Shown one piece after another: positions 54,487 through 63,956 of a DNA stretch of 64,000 nucleotides. Location: NCBI GenBank assembly GCA_937929935.1, contig CALFUL010000034.1, positions 1 to 64,000 on the forward strand, given 5' to 3'. Below the pieces are notes generated by a model that was given only the letters and a program-made list of their open reading frames with translations, did not search any database and was not told where the DNA came from. Both the position numbers and the translations under genes were made by a program. Each line of letters begins with the position of its first letter. Within the stretch, counting starts at the first letter, position 1. The stretch is from an uncultured Flavobacteriaceae bacterium (GTDB lineage Bacteria > Bacteroidota > Bacteroidia > Flavobacteriales > Flavobacteriaceae).

Positions 54487-55382
54487 TGGATAAGATTAAA
54501 AGTATAGACCCAAACGCACTTGCTGTGCCAGAATTACATCGGCTTTTATTAGCTGCTGTCGCTCCACGACCAATTGCGCTAGCGAGTACTATTGATGCAA
54601 AAGGCAATGTAAATTTGAGTCCCTTTAGTTTCTTTAATGTATTTAGTGCAAACCCTCCAATTCTTATTTTTTCACCTGCAAGACGTGGAAGGGATAATAC
54701 GGTAAAGCACACATATGAGAATGTAAACCGTAATAATGAAGTGGTCATCAATATTGTAAATTATGATATTGTTGAGCAGATGTCATTATCAAGTACCGAA
54801 TATGAAAACGGAGTTAATGAATTTGTGAAAGCAGGATTTACACAAGTACCCTCAGATACGGTGAAGCCGCCAAGGGTAGGTGAGGCTCCTGTTTCTTTTG
54901 AATGTATTGTAGAGAATGTGGTTGAATTAGGAAATAAAGGCGGAGCAGGAAATCTAGTAATTTCAAAAATTCAACGCATACACCTTAACGAAAAATACCT
55001 TAATGATGTGGGAGCATTGGACACCGTGAAACTTGATTTGGTCGCACGTATGGGAGAAAGCTGGTATTGCCGCGCCAATGGTGCCGCTTTGTTTGAAATA
55101 CCAAAACCCATACTTACCAAAGGTATTGGTGTAGATGCATTACCATGCCATGTAATGAATAGTGATGTGTTGACAGGCAATCATTTGGGCAGGCTAGGTA
55201 ATTTGGAAGCTACGCCCAACAAGTCTTCCATAGAAAACCATAAAAAATCTGAAGAGATACAACGCATTTTAAATATTGAAAACAGCAAAGAGCAATTAAA
55301 AGAGTTACATGAACATGTAGTCACGTTCATACAGGCAAATGATTTGGAAAATGCCTTGGGTGCTTTGTTTTGTGTAAATTAA
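54486..55382 (+). CDS. Flavin reductase-like FMN-binding split-barrel protein
   Basis: The 298-residue protein has a split-barrel flavin-binding domain (LLLAAVAPRPIALASTIDAK, NLSPFSFFNVFSANPPILIF) and a helical C-terminal extension (~235-298). It probably binds FMN and may reduce flavin for an oxygenase or act as an oxidoreductase itself. Translational coupling with fahA (1-nt overlap) ties it to homogentisate catabolism. The hydroxylase at 57756 has its own FAD site and NAD(P)H region, so a flavin-donor role for that enzyme is not required. Confidence 0.75.
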   Translation: MDKIKSIDPNALAVPELHRLLLAAVAPRPIALASTIDAKGNVNLSPFSFFNVFSANPPILIFSPARRGRDNTVKHTYENVNRNNEVVINIVNYDIVEQMSLSSTEYENGVNEFVKAGFTQVPSDTVKPPRVGEAPVSFECIVENVVELGNKGGAGNLVISKIQRIHLNEKYLNDVGALDTVKLDLVARMGESWYCRANGAALFEIPKPILTKGIGVDALPCHVMNSDVLTGNHLGRLGNLEATPNKSSIENHKKSEEIQRILNIENSKEQLKELHEHVVTFIQANDLENALGALFCVN

Positions 55383-55391
55383 ATTTAGAAG

Positions 55392-56093
55392 ATGATACGA
55401 AAAGAAGTAGCAAATGTAGCAGAGGCCGTAAACGGAGTTGCCAATAATCATACATTAATGTTAGGTGGTTTTGGACTCTGTGGTATTCCAGAAAATGCCA
55501 TTTCTGAATTGGTAAAACTTGGCGTGTCCGGTTTAACATGTATTTCGAATAATGCAGGGGTAGATGATTTTGGTTTGGGACTATTGTTGCAGAAGAAGCA
55601 GATAAAGAAAATGATTTCTTCCTATGTTGGTGAGAATGATGAATTCGAACGACAAATGTTGAGCGGAGAACTTGATGTTGAATTAATTCCTCAAGGAACC
55701 CTTGCGGAAAGATGTAGAGCCGCCCAAGCAGGATTTCCAGCGGTGTATACCCCAGCAGGCTATGGTACAGAAGTTGCCGAAGGGAAAGAAACCAGAGAGT
55801 TTAATGGTAAAATGTATGTGTTAGAGCATGCATTCAAAGCAGATTTCGCCTTTGTTAAAGCATGGAAAGGAGATGCAGCCGGTAACCTAATCTTCAAAGG
55901 AACAGCAAGAAATTTTAACCCCTGTATGTCTGGTGCTGCAAGAATTACGGTTGCCGAGGTGGAAGAGTTGGTTCATGTTGGAGAACTAGACCCTAATCAA
56001 ATACATATACCGGGTATTTTTGTTCAGCGAATTTTTCAAGGTACTGACTATCAAAAAAGAATAGAACAACGAACGGTAAGAGAAAAAATATAA
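55392..56093 (+). CDS. scoA: Succinyl-CoA:3-oxoacid CoA-transferase, subunit A
   Basis: The 233-residue CoA transferase family I alpha subunit has the CoA-site block [20 protein letters not shown] and the characteristic [20 protein letters not shown]. With subunit B it moves CoA from succinyl-CoA to acetoacetate, the product of fumarylacetoacetase, giving acetoacetyl-CoA for thiolysis. Subunit B starts one nucleotide after the stop. Confidence 0.9.
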   Translation: MIRKEVANVAEAVNGVANNHTLMLGGFGLCGIPENAISELVKLGVSGLTCISNNAGVDDFGLGLLLQKKQIKKMISSYVGENDEFERQMLSGELDVELIPQGTLAERCRAAQAGFPAVYTPAGYGTEVAEGKETREFNGKMYVLEHAFKADFAFVKAWKGDAAGNLIFKGTARNFNPCMSGAARITVAEVEELVHVGELDPNQIHIPGIFVQRIFQGTDYQKRIEQRTVREKI

Positions 56094-56094
56094 T

Positions 56095-56751
56095 ATGGCA
56101 TTAGATAAGAATGGCATTGCCAAGCGTATTGCGCAAGAGGTTAAAAATGGCACTTATGTTAATTTAGGTATCGGTATTCCTACACTTATTGCAAATTATA
56201 TTCCGGATAATTTGGACGTCGAATTCCAAAGTGAAAACGGGGTACTTGGTATGGGGCCATTTCCTATTGAAAGAGAAGAGGATGCAGATATAATTAATGC
56301 AGGAAAACAAACCATTACCACTTTGCCCGGTGCCTCTTTTTTTGATTCCGCAATGAGTTTTTCAATGATTCGAGGGCAACATGTAGACTTAACTGTTCTT
56401 GGTGCTATGGAAGTTGCAGAAAATGGAGATATCGCTAATTGGAAAATACCCAATAAAATGGTGAAAGGTATGGGTGGCGCAATGGATTTAGTTGCTAGCG
56501 CAGAAAATATAATCGTTGCCATGATGCATACAAACAAAGCTGGGAAGTCTAAATTAATAAAAAAATGTTCTCTTCCCTTGACAGGAATTGGATGCGTGAA
56601 AAAAGTAGTGACCAACTTAGCGGTGTTAGAGATAACACCTAAAGGTTTTCGATTATTAGAAAGAGCACCTGGCGTAAGTGTAGAAACAATTAAAGAAGCC
56701 ACGGAAGGACATTTGATAGTGAAAGGAGAAATTAAAGAAATGAATATATAA
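56095..56751 (+). CDS. scoB: Succinyl-CoA:3-oxoacid CoA-transferase, subunit B
   Basis: The 218-residue beta subunit has the catalytic Glu in QSENGVLGMGPFP, NLGIGIPTLIANYIPDNLDV near the start and MDLVASAENIIVAMMHTNK further on. It pairs with the preceding subunit A, with one nucleotide between the genes. It completes the route from homogentisate to acetoacetyl-CoA and fumarate. Confidence 0.9.
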   Translation: MALDKNGIAKRIAQEVKNGTYVNLGIGIPTLIANYIPDNLDVEFQSENGVLGMGPFPIEREEDADIINAGKQTITTLPGASFFDSAMSFSMIRGQHVDLTVLGAMEVAENGDIANWKIPNKMVKGMGGAMDLVASAENIIVAMMHTNKAGKSKLIKKCSLPLTGIGCVKKVVTNLAVLEITPKGFRLLERAPGVSVETIKEATEGHLIVKGEIKEMNI

Positions 56752-56775
56752 TACGAATTTAAAAAGGTATAAGAT

Positions 56776-57726
56776 ATGGCAAAAGAATTTGCATCAAAAG
56801 CAGACTTAGGAGAGAAAGAAGTTACATTTTCGGAAATAGGAAAAGGGTGTTATGCCTATACAACAGAAGGCGACCCTAATAGTGGCGTCATTATTGGCGA
56901 TAAATACGTAATGGTTATTGAAGCACAGGCTACACCACGCATGGCGAAAGATGTTATTGCAAGAGTTCGTGCAGTAACTGACAAGCCAATTAAGTACTTG
57001 GTGTTAACACATTATCATGCGGTACGTGTTTTAGGGGCTAGTGAATACAACGCTGAAGAAATTATCATGTCTCAAAAAACTAATGAAATGGTAGAAGAGC
57101 GTGGTAAGCAAGATTGGGCAAGTGAGTTCGAACGTTTTCCAAGACTTTTTAGAGGCCATGAAAGCATACCTGGACTTACGCATCCAACAATGATTTTTGA
57201 AGATAAACTTACCGTTGATCTAGGTAATAAAAAAGTAGAAATAATGCATGTTGGTGAAGGTCATACTAGAGGAGACTCTATTGTATGGGTGCCAAGTGAA
57301 AAAGTTATGTATGCAGGTGATTTGGTAGAGTATGGAGCAACACCGTATTGTGGTGATGCACAATTGAAAAATTGGCCTTCTACGTTACAAAAATTGAGTG
57401 ATTTTAAACCAAAAGCTTTGGTGCCTGGTCGTGGTGAAGCATTAAAGAATGAAACGGAGTGTCAAGAAGCAATTTTAATGACTTCTGATTATGTGAATAT
57501 GCTATATCAAGAAGCTTTGTTAAGTGTTACTAGAGGAGAAACCCTTAAACAATGTTACGACGCTTTAATGAAATCTATGACTCCTCGTTTTGGAGCATGG
57601 GTCATTTTTGAGCATTGTATGCCTTTTAATGTAACGAGAGCTTTTGATGAAGCTGGCGGAATTGACCACCCTAGAATTTGGACAGATAAGAGAGATGTTG
57701 AAATGTGGGACGAGCTTAATTCTTAA
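56776..57726 (+). CDS. MBL-fold hydrolase-like protein with altered metal motif
   Basis: The 316-residue metallo-beta-lactamase-fold protein is shown by VIEAQATPRMAKDVI, the LTHYHAVRVLG loop, HVGEGHTRGDSIVWVP and YAGDLVE. The canonical HxHxDH motif reads H-Y-H-A-V-R, so the Asp and second His that bind metal 2 are replaced, while the other His residues and Asp remain. It may bind one metal or act on an unusual substrate, for example a thioester or lactone in the aromatic pathway (inference). It is clearly part of the operon: 24 nt after scoB and 29 nt before the hydroxylase. Confidence 0.75.
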   Translation: MAKEFASKADLGEKEVTFSEIGKGCYAYTTEGDPNSGVIIGDKYVMVIEAQATPRMAKDVIARVRAVTDKPIKYLVLTHYHAVRVLGASEYNAEEIIMSQKTNEMVEERGKQDWASEFERFPRLFRGHESIPGLTHPTMIFEDKLTVDLGNKKVEIMHVGEGHTRGDSIVWVPSEKVMYAGDLVEYGATPYCGDAQLKNWPSTLQKLSDFKPKALVPGRGEALKNETECQEAILMTSDYVNMLYQEALLSVTRGETLKQCYDALMKSMTPRFGAWVIFEHCMPFNVTRAFDEAGGIDHPRIWTDKRDVEMWDELNS

Positions 57727-57755
57727 AGTAAATACTTATCTAAAAATTAAGTACT

Positions 57756-59603
57756 ATGAAATGGGTATTGCCAAAAACATATGAAAACCCAGTATATCCC
57801 CTAAAAAAGGTTGCTGATATGGATGCTGATGGTCCATCAAAACATGAAGTTGCTATTATTGGAGCTGGCCCTGCGGGTCTAACAGCGGCTCTAGATTTAG
57901 CCAAACGTGGAATTTCAAGCGTTATTTTCAGTAAAGAGCAAACGGTAAGTGTGGGTAGTAGAGCGTTATGTTTTTCAAAAAAGTCTTTGGAGGTCGTGAA
58001 TAGAATAGCCCCAAAGGCTCTTGAGAAAATGCTAGACAAAGGCGTAGTTTGGAACTTAGGAAAAGTATTCTATCAAGAAGAGGAGGTATATAAATTCAAT
58101 CTTCTTGAAGAAGAAGGACATAAGATACCAGCCTTTATAAATCTGCAACAGTATTACTTTGAAGAGTATTTGGTTCAAGAGATTGAAAAGCAACCGCTTA
58201 TTGATTTAAGATGGCAGAGTGGTGCACGTTTTATAAGTCAGGACACTGACAAAGTGACTTTAGAAATTGAAACAGACCTGGGTAATTATTTTGTCGAATC
58301 AAAATATCTCTTAGCCTGTGAAGGGGTGCGAAGTAGCACAAGAGAGGCAATGAATATTCCTTTTGAAGGAGAACTTTTTGAAGAGAATTTCTTGATTGCT
58401 GATGTTACTATGGAAAACGATTTTCCTACGGAAAGGTGGTTTTGGTTTGACCCGCCTTTCAATAAAGGACATTCAGCACTATTGCATAAAGCACCTGACG
58501 GCGTATATCGTATTGATTTACAACTGGGCATAGAGGGTGTAGATAAAGAGAAAGAATTAGAACCTGAACGCATCAAAAGTAGATTGCGTAAAATGTTGGG
58601 TGATGATTGCAAATTTGAACTCGAATGGACAAGTATTTATAATTTTCGCTGTATGCAAATGAAAAATATGCAGCATGATAGAGTCATTTTTGCAGGAGAT
58701 AGCGCGCATCAAGTTTCCCCCTTCGGAGCTCGCGGTGCTAACGGAGGTATTCAAGATACCGATAACCTTGCTTGGAAACTTGCCTATGTTTTACAAGGCA
58801 AAGCATCTAAGAGTTTGCTAGCCAAGTATCAAGAAGAAAGAAGTCCTGCGGCAGATGAAAATGTGTATCATTCTTCTAACGCTACAGATTTTATTTCACC
58901 TAAATCTGAGATGAGTACTGTATTTAGAAATCAGCTTTTAGAGTTGGCAAAAGATAATGTCTTTGCTCAGAAAATGGTAAATAGCGGAAGATTGTCACAC
59001 GCACACCGGTATTTAGATTCTTCATTAACAACCCCCGATACTGATGAATGGATAGGCGGTCTGCAACCAGGTTACACTTTCAGCGATATCACCTTAAAAA
59101 AAGACAGTGAGCACATACACCTAATTGACGCATTAGGTAATGACTTTACGCTTCTAGTTTTTGACGAAAACAACTGTGACAGGCAAAAGTTAACAGATGT
59201 GTTTGATATTGAGGTAGTTCATGTGTCAGAAAATGAAACTTCAAATACATTAATTGATAAAAACGGAGATTTTAAGAAAAAATACGGAACTGAAAAAGGG
59301 AGTTGGTATCTTATTCGACCTGACCATTATATTGCTGCTCGAGGTAAAAATATAGATTATAATACTATTGATAATGCTATTTTAAAAGCAACGGCGACAG
59401 CATCCGAAACTACCAAATCATCTATTATAGATAAGAATCCGTTGTATCAAAAAGACGATATGTATAAAGAATTAATTGAAGCACATGAAGGTTTAAGTAA
59501 AGAGCAAAGTGACACGTTGAATTCTAAATTGATTTTACTTTTATTGAATGAAATCGATGATAAAAATACTTGGAAGCGATTACTTGAGCATTCAAAAAAG
59601 TAA
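57756..59603 (+). CDS. FAD-dependent aromatic-ring hydroxylase
   Basis: The 615-residue group A flavoprotein monooxygenase has an N-terminal Rossmann motif AIIGAGPAGLTAALDLAKRG, the mid-domain LLACEGVRSSTR (the DG position reads EG) and the FAD ribityl-binding block VIFAGDSAHQVSPFGARGAN. A thioredoxin-like C-terminal domain (~460-570) occurs, as in MhpA/PHBH-type longer enzymes. The operon continues from homogentisate, so a likely reaction is ring hydroxylation producing homogentisate, for example from 3-hydroxyphenylacetate; this is inferred. No 4-hydroxyphenylpyruvate dioxygenase is present in the window. It is the last gene before a strong terminator. Confidence 0.85.
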   Translation: MKWVLPKTYENPVYPLKKVADMDADGPSKHEVAIIGAGPAGLTAALDLAKRGISSVIFSKEQTVSVGSRALCFSKKSLEVVNRIAPKALEKMLDKGVVWNLGKVFYQEEEVYKFNLLEEEGHKIPAFINLQQYYFEEYLVQEIEKQPLIDLRWQSGARFISQDTDKVTLEIETDLGNYFVESKYLLACEGVRSSTREAMNIPFEGELFEENFLIADVTMENDFPTERWFWFDPPFNKGHSALLHKAPDGVYRIDLQLGIEGVDKEKELEPERIKSRLRKMLGDDCKFELEWTSIYNFRCMQMKNMQHDRVIFAGDSAHQVSPFGARGANGGIQDTDNLAWKLAYVLQGKASKSLLAKYQEERSPAADENVYHSSNATDFISPKSEMSTVFRNQLLELAKDNVFAQKMVNSGRLSHAHRYLDSSLTTPDTDEWIGGLQPGYTFSDITLKKDSEHIHLIDALGNDFTLLVFDENNCDRQKLTDVFDIEVVHVSENETSNTLIDKNGDFKKKYGTEKGSWYLIRPDHYIAARGKNIDYNTIDNAILKATATASETTKSSIIDKNPLYQKDDMYKELIEAHEGLSKEQSDTLNSKLILLLLNEIDDKNTWKRLLEHSKK

Positions 59604-59629
59604 TGATACTTCTATAAATTACTATGGTT

Positions 59630-59658
59630 AGCGCTACTTACAGTAGCGCTTTTTTTTT
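59630..59658 (+). terminator. Terminator of the homogentisate operon
   Basis: A perfect 8-bp stem AGCGCTAC/GTAGCGCT with a 5-nt loop is followed by eight T residues. Confidence 0.95.
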
Positions 59659-59770
59659 ATATGTTTTAGTAGCTATTTGATAGGTTACAGAAAGTTTGAG
59701 AAACGTTTGTGTTGTTATTAAAAATTACGTGACGGTTTAAAGTCACTTGTTCATCCTTTAGAACAAAAGT

Positions 59771-61099
59771 TTAATTTATTTTAAAGAGCTTAACTATTTC
59801 TTCGATAGTTTTGGGTTTGGCTACAATCTTCTTTTCGGCATCTAAAACAAAATAAGTTGGGGTTTGCTTTATTTCATAGGTTACTGCTGCTTTACTAATA
59901 AGTCCTCCCATAGATATACTATGGCTAAAGTCAGTAAACCGAGCAGCTTCTTTTTTCCAAGATGCTTCATCAGATTCAAGTCCTACTGCAAGAACCTTTA
60001 CTTGGTCTAGCGTTTTCATTTTTTCATGTAAAAGGGGTAATTGTTCTAGGCAATGTGGGCATTGACTATTCCAAAACACTAAAAGGTAGTAGCTAGCACC
60101 ATCTAAATCATTCAAACTTTTTGAGTTGTTCTCACCAATAATATTCGGTGCAATTGCTCCATAACGCAACGTATTATATTTTTCTACTACTTTGATAAGA
60201 CCTGTTTTTTCTTGACTTACGGCTAAAGCCTTTAAGTAATTGTTGTATATGTAGTCGGCCAACGAATTCATTTTAGTATCAGAAGCTTTTTTCCATAGGG
60301 CATAAAATAGGTATAGCTTAAAAGAATCATCTACGTTACTTAACTGCTCGTTTAAAACCACTAGATTTTCTTGCCTTACTTTTTCCGCTTCTACAGTAGT
60401 AAGTCTTTTAGGAGGTAGCGAAGTAAAAACATAATTGAATAGTTTATCGTTTAAAAAATTAGAGCCTTGTAATATCTGAACGCTTACATCTAAATGGTCA
60501 AAATAGTGCGCTTTAGCATTAATAATATAGCGTACTGCATTTTCATTGGATACAGGAATGTAAGGGTGATTGGCCTTAATAAAGTGATTTGCCAAAAGAC
60601 CTTCTGAATCTTTTTCATATGCTGCTTGTACTTCTTTTAAGTTTACAATTATAGCGGACAATTGAGCGTTGTTGGTAGATTGGCTTTGGTAAAAATTAAT
60701 AAGTCTATCTTCTAAGGTGTATATTTTAGAAAAATAATTGCTAATCATCTTATTTTCCTTAGAATCAGTAAACACCAACCCTTGCGGAGAAAACGAACAA
60801 GCAATATTTTCTTTTCCATTATAGAGCAATTCAAAGTAATTTTTGTCTTCTGGTAGCCCATAAACAACTCTATAAGTACCAGTTGCGGCATCTTTTGGCA
60901 AGGTAATTTCGGCTTTTCCGTTTGAAATGCTTCCTTCTGCAACAAAGCTTAATTGTCCATTAGGTTTTTGATGATATACTAATGCCCATTTATAATTTTT
61001 TGCTGGACTAAAAGTGCCAGTGAAGGTATGTTGGGTTTGTATTGTTTGTGTTGTTAAAAACAAAATAAGAAAGAATCGGTATAATCTGGATGCTATCAT
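59771..61099 (-). CDS. Thioredoxin-like (TlpA-type) exported protein
   Basis: The 442-residue protein has a signal peptide (LYRFFLILFLTTQTIQTQ), an N-terminal beta-rich DUF4369-like half (~20-130), a helical middle, and a C-terminal thioredoxin fold (~315-440) with active site CPHC in FWNSQCPHCLEQLP and cis-Pro in IKQTPTYFVLD. Such TlpA-like proteins reduce or exchange disulfides in the periplasm, including on apocytochromes. It is divergent from the TonB-dependent receptor gene; no direct functional link is known. Confidence 0.8.
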   Translation of the reverse strand: MIASRLYRFFLILFLTTQTIQTQHTFTGTFSPAKNYKWALVYHQKPNGQLSFVAEGSISNGKAEITLPKDAATGTYRVVYGLPEDKNYFELLYNGKENIACSFSPQGLVFTDSKENKMISNYFSKIYTLEDRLINFYQSQSTNNAQLSAIIVNLKEVQAAYEKDSEGLLANHFIKANHPYIPVSNENAVRYIINAKAHYFDHLDVSVQILQGSNFLNDKLFNYVFTSLPPKRLTTVEAEKVRQENLVVLNEQLSNVDDSFKLYLFYALWKKASDTKMNSLADYIYNNYLKALAVSQEKTGLIKVVEKYNTLRYGAIAPNIIGENNSKSLNDLDGASYYLLVFWNSQCPHCLEQLPLLHEKMKTLDQVKVLAVGLESDEASWKKEAARFTDFSHSISMGGLISKAAVTYEIKQTPTYFVLDAEKKIVAKPKTIEEIVKLFKIN

Positions 61100-61445
61100 T
61101 TATGGTGAAATATATCTGAATAATTTTCTGTAAAATAGAATTGTAAGTAACCTATTAACATACATTGTCATTACTGATTTTATCCTTTGTAGCAAAGAAA
61201 GTTAATACGGTTGACACGCTATTTTCTAGAAATACATTCTTTTAGAAAAGTATTAATTTGTAAAGATGTTCAATATAGAAAAAAGTAAAGTTATCTACGA
61301 AAGATTACTGTCAAGCATATAAAGAATTGCACAAATCCATAGTAAAAGCATCATATTTCTGTAATTGGTAGAGGGTTAATTAACATAGTTTTGAGAATTG
61401 AATAAAATTTAAATAACTAAAACAGCCAACTTAAATTAAAAGAAC
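61100..61445. other. Divergent intergenic region
   Basis: This 346-nt AT-rich region between the TlpA-like and receptor genes contains the second copy of the 38-nt shared element (61326-61363), oriented toward the receptor. Nothing else was recognised. Confidence 0.5.
61326..61363 (+). promoter_or_regulatory. Shared upstream element, TonB-receptor copy
   Basis: This matches the element upstream of hmgA (51826-51863) at about 31 of 38 positions. It ends 82 nt before the receptor start, compared with 93 nt for hmgA. Confidence 0.6.
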
Positions 61446-63956
61446 ATGAAAAAACTTGTATTATTATTTACATTACTATTGACTGCCTTAGGGTTTGCAC
61501 AGCAGAGCGTATCAGGTGTTATCATAGAGGCTAGTACGGGTCAACCAATTCCTGGAGCCTCAGTAGTTGAAAAAGGTACCACAAATGGAACTAGTAGTAA
61601 TTTTGACGGTAAGTTTACATTAGAAGTGGCTTCTGCAGATGCCACTTTGGTAATAAGTTATCTTGGCTTTAAAAAAACTGAGGTTTCAGCAAGTGATAAT
61701 CTAACTATTAAATTGGAGGAAGATGCCATGCAGCTTTCAGATGTTGTGGTTACTGCCAATAAAAGTACCCAAAACGCACAAGACGTACCTCTAAGTGTAA
61801 CCGTTTTAGGAGTTAAGGATTTAGCTAAAATGGGTGCTACTGAATTTACGGATTATGCGGTTGCAATACCTAATTTAAGTTTTGGTACGCAAGGTGCCGG
61901 TAGTGGTGTATCGTTAGGTCGTAATACAAATCAAATCTCACTTAGAGGTATTTCTGGTACGAATACTACGGCGTTTTATTTAGACGACACACCATTACCT
62001 GAGAATATTGACCCAAGAATTCTTGACATTGCTAGGGTTGAAGTCTTGAGAGGTCCTCAAGGAACGCTTTATGGTTCAAATACCTTAGGAGGTGCGATAA
62101 AGGTTGTAACAGCTACACCTGATAGTAATAGGTTTAGTGGTACTATAGCAACAAGTGTTGCAAGTGTTGCTGAAGGTGATTATGATTATGGAATAAATGG
62201 GATATTAAATATTCCTTTAGCACAAGATAAATTAGGTTTGCGTATTTCTGGTTTTTATGATTTTGAAACAGGATTACTTGATACTGCCATAATACCGGGT
62301 GTAAATCTTCTGAATGGAAACACTCCGCTTACTAATGATATTGCAGGAGATCCAATAGATATAGCTACAGATGGTTGTGTTGGCTGTAATCTAGAAGATC
62401 AAGAGAATATTGATGATGAGAGTAGTTATGGTTTTATGGCCAACCTAGGGTATACTCCAAGTGATAAAGTTACTATTTCAGCAAAAGTGATGCGACAATC
62501 TACTCGAGCAGATGGTAGTAATCTAAGAGATACAAGCGTTGATAATTTCACTCAGCTTCGCGGAACTAATACAGAAGAGTATTTTGATGAAGATTGGACA
62601 CATTATAGCCTAAGCGGATCTTTTGATTTTGGTAAAGGTTCTTTACAGACGAGTACATCTTATTTTGACCAGTTTTATGAAGAGCAAGAAGAGGAAGGGG
62701 CTTTTTTAAGTACTGCAATACTAGGTTTTGACGGTGAAAATAATTTAGATTATTGGGGCGGTTGGATTCGTGCTAACGTTGATTATACAAGACTTACTCA
62801 TGAAACAAGATACCTTTCCAAACTAGATGGTAAATTTAATTTTGTTGCCGGAGTTTTTTACTCAAAAGAAGATATTGTTCACAATTCTTTTTCATTAAAA
62901 CCAGGGTTAATTAGCTATTTGCAAGCACCATTTTTAGAAGATATTCAGTGGTGGAACTTTGACAGAGTGAACGACCAGTCAGAGTTTTCTGTATTTGGTG
63001 AATTATATTATGAATTAACAGAAAAGTTCAAGCTTACTGCAGGTTTAAGGTATTTTGATGCAAAAAAAGAAGTAGATGGCTTGCAAGTAGGTGGCCCTGT
63101 TGATTATGTAGACACACCAGTAGGGGGGACTTTTGAAGAAGATGGATTTAGCCCAAAAATTGGATTAGAATATAAAGTAGATGAACAAAACCTTCTTTTT
63201 GCCAATATATCTAGAGGTTTTCGACTAGGTGATGTTAACCCTACTGTGCCAGTACAATTCTGTGCTGAAGAATTAGCAGAGCTAGAAAATGATGTGCCTG
63301 AAACTTTTGAATCTGATTTCTTATGGAATTATGAAGTTGGTTATAAAGGCACTTTGGCAGATGGAAGATTGATTTTAAATGGTACGGCTTTTTATAATGA
63401 CTGGACGAATTTTAGACAACAAAGATTTTTCTCTTCTTGTGGTTTTGGCTTCAGTGCTAATGTTGGTAGTGCTAGAAGTATAGGTTTTGAAATAGAGAGT
63501 CAATATAAAATTTCTAAAACCTTAAAAATGGGTCTAGGTATTGGCGTAATAGATGCTCAGATAACAGAAGGCGGAGAAGGTCTTTTGGCTGAAGCAGGAG
63601 ATGATATCTTATTCAGTCCATCTTTAACGGCTAATATCAACTTTGATTATACCAAGCCTATTGGTGAAGGAAAAGCCTTAATTGGTAGAATAGATATGCA
63701 ATACGCAAGTGAGCGTACAAGTTCTTTTGAACCTGAAAGCAATCCAGAAAGAGTTTTTGAACCTTACACATTAATGAACGGAAGGTTTGGTGTTGTCTTA
63801 AATAAATTAGAATTAGCCATATTCGCAAGAAACATCACTAATGAAAATGCTAATTTCGGAGATTTACTTTCTATAGCAGCTGAAACACCAGGTAGACCAC
63901 GTTACCGCTCAAACAGACCGAGAACAATTGGTCTTCAGGCAAGGTTGAATTTCTAA
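61446..63956 (+). CDS. TonB-dependent receptor
   Basis: The 836-residue outer-membrane receptor has a signal peptide (LVLLFTLLLTALGFAQ), a carboxypeptidase-like N-terminal domain (VSGVIIEASTGQPIPGASVV), a TonB-box region (LSDVVVTANKSTQNAQDVPL), a plug (FYLDDTPLPENIDPRILDIA, GPQGTLYGSNTLGGAIKVVT) and a beta-barrel ending in IGLQARLNF. It is shorter than SusC proteins, has no SusD partner, and is of the general iron/small-molecule receptor type. The upstream element shared with hmgA suggests it imports an aromatic or related substrate for that pathway (inference). Confidence 0.85.
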   Translation: MKKLVLLFTLLLTALGFAQQSVSGVIIEASTGQPIPGASVVEKGTTNGTSSNFDGKFTLEVASADATLVISYLGFKKTEVSASDNLTIKLEEDAMQLSDVVVTANKSTQNAQDVPLSVTVLGVKDLAKMGATEFTDYAVAIPNLSFGTQGAGSGVSLGRNTNQISLRGISGTNTTAFYLDDTPLPENIDPRILDIARVEVLRGPQGTLYGSNTLGGAIKVVTATPDSNRFSGTIATSVASVAEGDYDYGINGILNIPLAQDKLGLRISGFYDFETGLLDTAIIPGVNLLNGNTPLTNDIAGDPIDIATDGCVGCNLEDQENIDDESSYGFMANLGYTPSDKVTISAKVMRQSTRADGSNLRDTSVDNFTQLRGTNTEEYFDEDWTHYSLSGSFDFGKGSLQTSTSYFDQFYEEQEEEGAFLSTAILGFDGENNLDYWGGWIRANVDYTRLTHETRYLSKLDGKFNFVAGVFYSKEDIVHNSFSLKPGLISYLQAPFLEDIQWWNFDRVNDQSEFSVFGELYYELTEKFKLTAGLRYFDAKKEVDGLQVGGPVDYVDTPVGGTFEEDGFSPKIGLEYKVDEQNLLFANISRGFRLGDVNPTVPVQFCAEELAELENDVPETFESDFLWNYEVGYKGTLADGRLILNGTAFYNDWTNFRQQRFFSSCGFGFSANVGSARSIGFEIESQYKISKTLKMGLGIGVIDAQITEGGEGLLAEAGDDILFSPSLTANINFDYTKPIGEGKALIGRIDMQYASERTSSFEPESNPERVFEPYTLMNGRFGVVLNKLELAIFARNITNENANFGDLLSIAAETPGRPRYRSNRPRTIGLQARLNF

